From Candidatus Saccharimonadota bacterium (GTDB taxonomy: Bacteria > Patescibacteriota > Saccharimonadia > Saccharimonadales > Saccharimonadaceae): a DNA stretch of 64,000 bases. Below the pieces are notes generated by a model, which did not search any database, was not told the origin of the DNA, and worked only from the letters and a program-made list of their open reading frames with translations. Location of the stretch: assembly GCA_017404935.1 (NCBI GenBank), contig JAFRBI010000007.1, positions 55,454 to 119,453 on the forward strand, given 5' to 3'. A program made the position numbers and the translations under genes. This document shows, piece after piece, positions 57,710-64,000 of the stretch. Every line of letters starts with the position of its first letter. The first letter of the stretch is position 1.

Positions 57710-57738
57710 TTGATTTTTTATTTTTTCAGGTGTATAAT
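57710..57738 (+). promoter_or_regulatory. gyrB promoter
   Basis: TTGATT (57710-57715), 17 bp, TATAAT (57733-57738). A 25-nt UTR carries AGAAGAGG before the ATG at 57770. Confidence 0.75.
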
Positions 57739-57769
57739 AGATAAAGAATATAAAAGAAGAGGTATAAAA

Positions 57770-59752
57770 ATGGCGGCAAAAGAAGCCTATGATTCATCTG
57801 AGATTCGCGTGCTCGAAGGCCTAGAACCTGTGCGTCTGCGCCCTGGTATGTATATCGGTTCTACCGGTTATGACGGTCTCCACCATCTCATCAAAGAAAT
57901 CGCCGACAACTCTATCGATGAGGCTATCGCCGGTTTCGCCAACAAAATTGACATCACTATTCTAGCCGATGGTGGCGTTAGAGTAGAGGATAACGGGCGT
58001 GGTATTCCTGTAGATATTCACCCAAAAACCAAAAAATCTACCCTAGAAACAGTATTAACCGTCCTTCACGCCGGTGGTAAATTCGGCGACGGCGGCTACA
58101 AAGTCTCCTCCGGTCTTCACGGCGTAGGCTCATCTGTAGTAAACGCTCTTTCTACCCATATGGTAGCCGAGGTTTACAGAGATGGTAAAACTCACCACAT
58201 CGAGTTCGACGTCGGCAAACCGACTATGGAATTACAGATTACGAAAGGCTCGCCAAAAGAGCACGGTACCTCTATTACTTTTTACCCAGACCCTTCAATT
58301 TTCAAAGAAACCACCACTTTTGATTACAACTGGGTTTCCTCTTATGCACGCCACCAAGCCTATCTTACCAAAGGCATCTTAATCACCGTTAAAGACGAGA
58401 GAACCGGCGCTTCCGAATCTTTCTACTTCGAAGGTGGTATCAAGAGTTATGTCAAACGCTTAAACCAGGGCAAGGAATTATTATCAGACGACATCTTCTA
58501 TGTTGAAAAACAGATGAACGAAGCGATGATTGAAATCGCTCTTCAGTATAACGACACCTTCGCCGAAATCATGAAACCATTTGCCAACAACGTTCTTACC
58601 CCAGATGGCGGTATGCACGTAGTTGGTTTTAGAACTGGTTTAAATCGCACCATTAATGATTACGCTCGTAAAAATGGCCTCTTAAAAGAGAAGGAAGAAA
58701 ACCTCACCGGCGACGACATCAAAGAAGGTCTCACCGCCGTAATCTTAGTCAAACTTCCAGATCCACAATTTGAAGGCCAGACCAAAAACAAGCTTGGTAA
58801 CCCAGAGGTCAGAGGCTACGTCGATAAGGTCATGAGCGAATATTTCGGCTACTACCTAGAAGAAAATCCAGCCATCGCTAAGAAAATCGTCGGAAAAGCC
58901 ACTTTGGCAGCTAGAGCTCGTAAAGCTGCTCGCGCCGCTAGAGATAACGTAATCAGAAAAGGCGCTTTTGAAGGTCTCAACCTTCCATCGAAGCTTGCCG
59001 ATTGTTCATCTAGAGATAGAAGCGAATGTGAGCTCTTTATCGTAGAGGGTAATTCCGCAGCTGGTTCTGCCAAAGAGGGCAGAAACCCACAAATTCAGGC
59101 TATCTTACCATTACGTGGTAAAGTCCTTAACACCGAAAGAGCACGTCTAGATAAAATGCTCGCCAACGCCGAGCTCGTCTCTCTAATTAAAGGCCTTGGT
59201 GTAGGCATTGGCGACCAATTCAATATCGATGGACTAAGATACGATAAAATCATCTTCATGACAGATGCCGACGTCGACGGTCTTCACATTGCTACACTTC
59301 TGATGACTTTCTTCTTCCGCTATATGCCAGATGTTATCGAAGCCGGCCACGTTTATTTGGCGAAGCCACCTCTATTTGGCCTCATCAAAGGTACCGGTGC
59401 TACCCGTAAAATCGATTATCTTTACGATGAGGTTGCTCTTGAGAACAAACTCACCGAAAAAATCGAAGAGAGAAAGAAAGCTGGCACCAAAATCGACGAA
59501 AATCAAGAGAGATTCAAACAAGCTGGCTACACTGCTCAGCAACGGTTTAAAGGTCTTGGCGAAATGGACGCCAAACAACTCTGGGAAACCACGATGGACC
59601 CAGAAAATCGTGTTTTGGTACAGGTTCATGTAGAAGACGCCGAAAAAGCCGACGCAGTATTTACGAAGTTAATGGGCGACCAGGTCGAGCTCAGAAAGAA
59701 CTTCATTCAGGCCGGCGCCGCATCAGTTAATTTGGACGATTTGGACTTTTAG
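57770..59752 (+). CDS. gyrB: DNA gyrase subunit B
   Basis: 660-residue ATPase subunit of DNA gyrase. GHKL ATP site (LRPGMYIGSTGYDGLHHLIKEIADNSIDEA, DNGRGIPVDIH and GLHGVGSSVVNAL), TOPRIM motifs LFIVEGNSAAGSAKEGRN and MTDADVDGLHIATLL, and the C-terminal RFKGLGEMDAKQLWETTMDP are all intact. The start follows AGAAGAGG; the frame opens earlier but those codons lie in the promoter. Shorter than the E. coli form (804), like GyrB of Gram-positives. gyrA starts 14 bp downstream. Confidence 0.98.
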   Translation: MAAKEAYDSSEIRVLEGLEPVRLRPGMYIGSTGYDGLHHLIKEIADNSIDEAIAGFANKIDITILADGGVRVEDNGRGIPVDIHPKTKKSTLETVLTVLHAGGKFGDGGYKVSSGLHGVGSSVVNALSTHMVAEVYRDGKTHHIEFDVGKPTMELQITKGSPKEHGTSITFYPDPSIFKETTTFDYNWVSSYARHQAYLTKGILITVKDERTGASESFYFEGGIKSYVKRLNQGKELLSDDIFYVEKQMNEAMIEIALQYNDTFAEIMKPFANNVLTPDGGMHVVGFRTGLNRTINDYARKNGLLKEKEENLTGDDIKEGLTAVILVKLPDPQFEGQTKNKLGNPEVRGYVDKVMSEYFGYYLEENPAIAKKIVGKATLAARARKAARAARDNVIRKGAFEGLNLPSKLADCSSRDRSECELFIVEGNSAAGSAKEGRNPQIQAILPLRGKVLNTERARLDKMLANAELVSLIKGLGVGIGDQFNIDGLRYDKIIFMTDADVDGLHIATLLMTFFFRYMPDVIEAGHVYLAKPPLFGLIKGTGATRKIDYLYDEVALENKLTEKIEERKKAGTKIDENQERFKQAGYTAQQRFKGLGEMDAKQLWETTMDPENRVLVQVHVEDAEKADAVFTKLMGDQVELRKNFIQAGAASVNLDDLDF

Positions 59753-59766
59753 GAAGGAGATAAACT

Positions 59767-62379
59767 ATGGAAGATGATAAAAGCAAAGACTTGAAAAAAG
59801 CTCCGGAGGAATCCTCCTCTGAGGAATCTGTCGGAGGTTACGACCGAGACAGAAGGAGCGCGCCGCCCGTGACGACGGGCCGGCGCGACTCCGTGTCCGA
59901 AGAGGACGGTTCCGACGGAGCTATTCTTAGAGAAGGCATAGAAATCAAACCAGTCGAACATACCATGGAAGACTACTTCCTCAAGTATTCCATGTCTGTA
60001 ATTATCGACCGTGCTCTCCCTGATGTTCGCGATGGTTTGAAACCAGTCAACCGCCGTATATTATATGCAATGAACAAAAACGGCTGGAAAGCCCCTCACC
60101 CAACGGTCAAATCTGCTCGTATCGTTGGTGAAGTAATGGGTAAATATCACCCACACGGTGATTCATCTATTTATGACGCTATGGTCAACCTTGCTCAACC
60201 TTGGAAGATGCGTTATACCCTCGTAGAAGGTCAAGGTAACTTCGGTTCTGCCGATGGTGATGAGCCAGCAGCTTCTCGTTATACCGAGGCTAGAATGGAC
60301 AAAGTTGGTGCCGAGCTTTTATCCGACATCGAAAAAGACACCGTAGATTTCCGCGACAACTTCGATGGCACCGAAAAAGAACCAGTAGTACTCCCTGCAG
60401 CTCTTCCTAACATTCTCTTGAATGGCCAGATGGGTATCGCTGTAGGTATGGCTACCAACATTCCACCACACAACCTTGGCGAACTCGTAGACGCTACTGT
60501 CGCCTTAATCGATGACCCAGAAATCAGCCTCGAAGGCTTGATGAAACACGTCAAAGGCCCAGATTTTCCAACTGGCGCCGAAGTTTATGGTGGCGCTCCA
60601 ATGAAAGAAGCCTATGCCACCGGTAAAGGTTCTGTCACCATCAGAGGTATTGCCAATATCGAAGAACGTAAGAACGGCCGTTACAACATTGTAATTACAG
60701 AGATGCCATATGGCGTATCAAAGGAAGGTTTCATCGGCAAAGTCCGCGATCTCGCTCTGGCTAAGAAGTTAGACCACATCGCTGATGCCAGAAACGAGTC
60801 GGCTCGCGGCAAGACCAGAGTCGTAGTAGAGCTCAAAAAAGATGCTTTCCCAAAGAAAATCTTAAATCAACTCTATAAACTAACTGATCTTCAGACTACT
60901 TTTCACTACAACGTCTTGGCACTTGTAGATGGCATTCAGCCACGCGTTCTCGGCCTTAAAGAGATTTTGAACGAATTCGTCAAACACCGTCAGATTGTTA
61001 TTCGCAGAAGAACCGAATTTGACTTAAAGAAAGCCAAAGAACGTGCTCACATCTTGGAAGGTTTAAAGATTGCTCTCGATAACATCGACGAAGTGATCAA
61101 AGTTATTCGCGCCGCCTATGATGATGCCGACAAGCAGCTTATGAAACGCTTTGGTTTATCAGAAATTCAGGCTAACGCTATTCTTCAAATGCAACTTCGC
61201 CGTCTCCAAGGTCTAGAAAGAGACAAAATTGAAGAAGAATTGAAAGAACTTCACGAACTCATCAAAAAGTTAGAAGCAATCTTAGCCGACGAAAAAGAAA
61301 TCTTAAGAGTAGTAAAAGAAGAACTCATCGCCATGAAAGAAAAATACGGTGACGAGCGTCGCTCCAAGATTATCAACCACGAGCTTGGCAAGTTCTCTGA
61401 AGAAGAACTGATTCCAGAGGAAGAAAGTGTGATTCTCTTGACTACTGAAAATTACATCAAGCGTGTCCCACAAAACGATTTCCGTCGTCAAAACAGAGGT
61501 GGTAAAGGCAAACGTGGTATGACTACTAAGGAAGAAGACGTCATCGCCCAGATTGTCACTACCAATTCTCACGACTATCTGTTATTCTTCACTAACCAGG
61601 GTAGATTGTTTAGATTAAAAGCTTACGAAGTGCCACAAGCCTCTCTGAGCGCCAAAGGTACGGCAGCAGTTAACCTCTTAAATATGCACCCAGAAGAAAA
61701 AATCACCGCCATCATTAAACAGGGTACCGGCGTAGAGAACGGCTACCTCTTTATGGCTACCAAAAAGGGCACTATCAAAAAATCCGCTATCAAAGATTTC
61801 TTTAATGTCCGTTCTAACGGTCTCATTGCTATCAAGCTAGATACAAACGATGAACTAAGGTGGGTCAAAGAAACCACCGGCGAAAACGACATCGTAATTT
61901 CTACCTCTGCTGGTCAAGCCACCAGATTTAATGAAAAAGAAGTTCGTGCGATGGGTCGTGCAGCTATGGGCGTAAGAGGTATGCGTCTTCGTCCAAAGGA
62001 TGAAATCGTTGGTATGGACGTAATTACCGATGCCGAGCAAAAACTGATTGCTGTATCTGCCAATGGCTATGGTAAACTCTGTCTTGTATCCAACTTCCCA
62101 CCACACCGTCGTGGTGGCGTAGGCATCAAGGTCGCTGCAGTTACCGAAAAAACTGGTCCAATTGTAGCTGTCCACACTCTAGATCCTTTGGCCAAAGAAG
62201 TCATTATGGCTTCCACCAAGGGTCAAGCCATTAGAGTAGCTGTCAAAGAGATTCCAACTCTCGGCCGTGCCACCCAGGGCGTTCGCATTATGAAAATGAG
62301 CGAAGGTGACTCTGTTGCATCTATCGGTATCGTTCTTCCAGAAGAGGACTCCGAAGACACCAAAGAAGCCGAAAAATAG
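59767..62379 (+). CDS. gyrA: DNA gyrase subunit A with N-terminal inserted element
   Basis: 870-residue catalytic subunit of gyrase. Catalytic Tyr in [10 protein letters not shown] (about residue 180), [30 protein letters not shown] and the winged-helix [19 protein letters not shown] are intact. The C-terminal beta-pinwheel carries [11 protein letters not shown] (gyrase-box type), so it is a gyrase rather than ParC. The first 60 residues are not conserved: residues 12-52 (the stretch from PEESSSEE to SDGAIL) come from the palindromic element at 59799-59922, and [18 protein letters not shown] is where the family begins. AAGGAG precedes the ATG. A terminator follows. Confidence 0.97.
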   Translation: MEDDKSKDLKKAPEESSSEESVGGYDRDRRSAPPVTTGRRDSVSEEDGSDGAILREGIEIKPVEHTMEDYFLKYSMSVIIDRALPDVRDGLKPVNRRILYAMNKNGWKAPHPTVKSARIVGEVMGKYHPHGDSSIYDAMVNLAQPWKMRYTLVEGQGNFGSADGDEPAASRYTEARMDKVGAELLSDIEKDTVDFRDNFDGTEKEPVVLPAALPNILLNGQMGIAVGMATNIPPHNLGELVDATVALIDDPEISLEGLMKHVKGPDFPTGAEVYGGAPMKEAYATGKGSVTIRGIANIEERKNGRYNIVITEMPYGVSKEGFIGKVRDLALAKKLDHIADARNESARGKTRVVVELKKDAFPKKILNQLYKLTDLQTTFHYNVLALVDGIQPRVLGLKEILNEFVKHRQIVIRRRTEFDLKKAKERAHILEGLKIALDNIDEVIKVIRAAYDDADKQLMKRFGLSEIQANAILQMQLRRLQGLERDKIEEELKELHELIKKLEAILADEKEILRVVKEELIAMKEKYGDERRSKIINHELGKFSEEELIPEEESVILLTTENYIKRVPQNDFRRQNRGGKGKRGMTTKEEDVIAQIVTTNSHDYLLFFTNQGRLFRLKAYEVPQASLSAKGTAAVNLLNMHPEEKITAIIKQGTGVENGYLFMATKKGTIKKSAIKDFFNVRSNGLIAIKLDTNDELRWVKETTGENDIVISTSAGQATRFNEKEVRAMGRAAMGVRGMRLRPKDEIVGMDVITDAEQKLIAVSANGYGKLCLVSNFPPHRRGGVGIKVAAVTEKTGPIVAVHTLDPLAKEVIMASTKGQAIRVAVKEIPTLGRATQGVRIMKMSEGDSVASIGIVLPEEDSEDTKEAEK
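59799..59922. repeat. Palindromic element in the 5' end of gyrA
   Basis: Arms AGCTCCGGAGGAATCCTCCT (59799-59818) and GGACGGTTCCGACGGAGCT (59904-59922) pair with a few mismatches; core GCGCGCCGCCCGTGACGACG lies between. The frame is maintained, which adds a Ser/Glu/Arg-rich tail ahead of the GyrA core. Confidence 0.75.
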
Positions 62380-62391
62380 CCCTCTAAATCA

Positions 62392-62423
62392 TAAAAATCT
62401 GCCACCCAAAATGGCAGATTTTT
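62392..62423 (+). terminator. Terminator after gyrA
   Basis: AAAAATCTGCCA and TGGCAGATTTTT pair around CCCAAAA, with T run. 13 bp past the gyrA stop. Confidence 0.92.
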
Positions 62424-62428
62424 GATTT

Positions 62429-62564
62429 CTATTCCGCCTAGGCTTACTTTTACCAGAAGCACTAACCTAAAAATAACAGAGGAGAAAACACTTATGCCAA
62501 AAAATTAGGGGGTAGGGGGTTGTTTTTTGATTCTACCCGTGCTAGGTATATTAGCGCGTGGGCT
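62429..62564 (+). repeat. Promoter-bearing intergenic repeat, copy C
   Basis: Nearly identical to 9903-10038, from CTATTCCGCCTAGGCTTACT through ACACTTATGCC to GCGTGGGCT. It contains TTGTTT (62520-62525), 17 bp, TGC-TAGGTA (62543-62548). It lies directly after the gyrA terminator and before the small ORF at 62600. Confidence 0.8.
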
Positions 62565-62599
62565 GACAGTTTAAAAACTTGCGTAAAAAGGAGGGTTCT

Positions 62600-62674
62600 A
62601 TGGTTTTTGAAATAAAGCTTTTACATGGCCTAATCAATATAAAAGTTTCTTCCGCCAAAAGACGGAAGAACTAA
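62600..62674 (+). CDS. Small basic peptide ORF (24 aa)
   Basis: ATG at 62600 is preceded by AAAAAGGAGGGTTCT, an excellent ribosome-binding site. 24 codons (MVFEIKLLHGLINIKV, then SSAKRRKN) end in TAA at 62672-62674. The 3' end forms a hairpin (CTTCCG/CGGAAG), as in the two 25/26-residue peptide genes, and it follows a G-run promoter repeat as copy 1 does. Sequence similarity to them is weak (a short hydrophobic/charged start, a basic end). Function unknown. Confidence 0.45.
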   Translation: MVFEIKLLHGLINIKVSSAKRRKN

Positions 62675-62753
62675 CCTAATCTAATTCCATTCTACCGTAC
62701 ACTAATTAATAAGTCAAGCTCACGCACCAAGCTAATCTAAAAAGGAGTATAAA

Positions 62754-63842
62754 ATGCCCAAAAAACTTTTTACAATATCAATTTTAATAGCTCTATTTAT
62801 GAGTACACTGGCCATCGCGCCGCCCACTCACGCCGAAAAACTTAACATCAACGGCGCCGACTATTGGACTCTAGACGAGGTGATGAAAACCGGCGCAAAA
62901 TACACCGAGGATCTTAAAATGTGTGATGGTAACAGAGAGTGTGAAAGCTATCTAGACACCGCCTATATTTTAGCCGAAAACGAATATAGCGCCGGCCAAG
63001 CGTTCATGAATAACTATTTTATAATCACTGCTATTAATCCAACCGATTCTACTATCAGAGTAGTTTTTCATGATGAGGCAAATAAGTGGATGATGATGCC
63101 AGAGGATGATGGCGAAAAAGACATCATGAAAAATCTCTATATTTATTGGTGGGATGGCGCGCCCGAGCGTTGGATTTTTGCGTTCGACAACCCAGTAGAT
63201 GAACAAAATCGCCAAGATATTTTTGTGCATCTAGCCGAGCCAGGTGAAGAATGGCTAACGCCAAATCAAGAGGTAGAACTAAAAGTCCCAGATTTTGACT
63301 TCTCGCATCTAAAAACTAGCCGAATTTTCTTCTACACCAGATCTGAGAAGAGTAATGCCGAAGGCGACCGCGACATTACCGAGTGCATGAACGCTATTAG
63401 TGGACTTAGCAACTACGAATGTCAAGCTGTGTTTGATTGGCTAGGAGACATCGTATATCAGCCTACAGAGGTAATTAGCACTAGCACTATGAGAGTGCCA
63501 GAGCCACCAACAGAGGTGATTTCAGCCACTAATGCAGAAACTCCTACAATTATAGATGCCACCACCGCATCGTATGCCACTGTATCTTCAACAGGTATCA
63601 CAGTAGCCTCAACAGATACCACAATCGCCTCAACAGATACAGCAGCCACTTCACCAGAGAGCGCTACCAAAATCACCCTAGACACCACCCCAGACAACAC
63701 CCCAGAAGTTCCTCTTGTCGCTGGCAAAAAAGAAGACCACGAATTTCCGTGGTGGCTCGTCGTGTTCATTTTCTCGGGAATTTTTCTGATTTTGTGGTGG
63801 TTTGTACCAATTCGTCGCAAAAAAGATGAAAAAAAGTCTTGA
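62754..63842 (+). CDS. Secreted or anchored surface protein with Ser/Thr-rich stalk
   Basis: 362 residues with a signal peptide (KKLFTISILIALFMSTLAI, cleavage near THA-E), an N-terminal globular domain of about 200 residues with five cysteines (KMCDGNRECESY near residue 60, ECMNAISGLSNYECQ near 215), then a Thr/Ser/Val-rich low-complexity stalk (about 235-325, including STDTTIASTDTAATSPES), and a C-terminal membrane helix (about 332-353, WWLVVFIFSGIFLILWWF) with a basic tail (IRRKKDEKKS). AAAAAGGAGTATAAA precedes the ATG. The plan is that of an anchored surface protein; no LPxTG. Confidence 0.75.
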   Translation: MPKKLFTISILIALFMSTLAIAPPTHAEKLNINGADYWTLDEVMKTGAKYTEDLKMCDGNRECESYLDTAYILAENEYSAGQAFMNNYFIITAINPTDSTIRVVFHDEANKWMMMPEDDGEKDIMKNLYIYWWDGAPERWIFAFDNPVDEQNRQDIFVHLAEPGEEWLTPNQEVELKVPDFDFSHLKTSRIFFYTRSEKSNAEGDRDITECMNAISGLSNYECQAVFDWLGDIVYQPTEVISTSTMRVPEPPTEVISATNAETPTIIDATTASYATVSSTGITVASTDTTIASTDTAATSPESATKITLDTTPDNTPEVPLVAGKKEDHEFPWWLVVFIFSGIFLILWWFVPIRRKKDEKKS

Positions 63843-63868
63843 CAAAAGTGACCAGATAGAGTAAACTA
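63840..63868 (+). promoter_or_regulatory. Strong promoter at the window edge, probably of the rRNA operon
   Basis: TTGACA (63840-63845), 17 bp, TAAACT (63863-63868). The following 130 bases have no ORF, include a boxA-like GAGTCTTTAG, and end in TTTAATGGAGA, which matches the start of 16S rRNA (GGAGAGTTTGATC) in many bacteria. The 16S itself would lie just outside. Confidence 0.6.
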
Positions 63869-64000
63869 GTATTAATCTAAAGCTGCGAGTAGGATTATAT
63901 TTTTACGAGTCTTTAGTGACGTTTAACAATTTAGTTGTGCAATTATCATCGCCAATTCATTTATAATTTGAGTCAAAAAACTTGAATACTTTAATGGAGA

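Overview
The window looks like a chromosomal segment of a Candidate Phyla Radiation (Patescibacteria) bacterium, most likely a Saccharibacterium (TM7). The reasons are compact, mostly short genes, almost no biosynthetic enzymes, a complete type IV pilus locus, surface proteins with Fibrobacter-type (FISUMP-like) domains, an amino-acid ABC importer, acetate kinase, and many housekeeping genes trimmed of accessory domains. TGA is used as a stop, which argues against the TGA=Gly lineages (Gracilibacteria, Absconditabacteria). The lineage call is inference from gene content; no 16S sequence is visible.

Layout. 1-5.6 kb: ftsA (3' part), ftsZ, an NrdR-like regulator without zinc cysteines, a thioredoxin-like protein, ileS. 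5.7-10 kb: small unknown proteins and two large surface proteins. 10-12.4 kb: rpsF-ssb-rpsR-efp-tlyA. 12.4-23 kb: type IV pilus genes pilM, N-like, O-like, an 84-aa protein, pilB, pilT, pilC, three pilin-like genes and pilD. 23-32.3 kb: xerC/D, ackA, FISUMP-like surface proteins, a glutamine-type ABC importer and a MazF-like protein. 32.3-38.5 kb: mscL, dnaG, rplU, parA-parB, rel. 38.5-42 kb: tRNA-Thr, a membrane glycosyltransferase, a SleB-like hydrolase, tRNA-Val and repeats. 42-48.3 kb: a racemase-like protein, thrS-miaA, an M50 protease, a NUDIX-RNase H fusion, rnpB. 48.3-51.3 kb (minus): infC-rpmI-rplT-rpmB and comM. 51.3-52.7 kb: RNA-rich region with a small RNA, tmRNA and an unassigned structured RNA. 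52.7-62.4 kb: a VirD4-like ATPase operon, cysteine desulfurase and IscU, gyrB-gyrA. 62.4-64 kb: a repeat, a small ORF, a surface protein, and a strong promoter that probably belongs to the rRNA operon just past the edge.

Most notable are: (1) a family of GC-rich palindromic elements inserted in frame inside ileS, tlyA, pilD and gyrA, also intergenic, with a mini-version in a tRNA-Val remnant; (2) a ten-G tract in the signal-peptide region of a surface-protein gene that leaves it out of frame by one base, the signature of phase variation; (3) a duplicated leader RNA that encodes a conserved 25/26-residue peptide, on opposite strands 14 kb apart; (4) promoter-bearing 110-140 bp repeats placed before small genes; (5) many apparently leaderless genes with the -10 box 6-7 nt before ATG; and (6) loss of the zinc ligands in both NrdR and DnaG.

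The genes fit a host-associated epibiont: pili for attachment and DNA uptake (with ComM), variable surface proteins, amino-acid import, a minimal cell-division and replication core, and stringent-response control.
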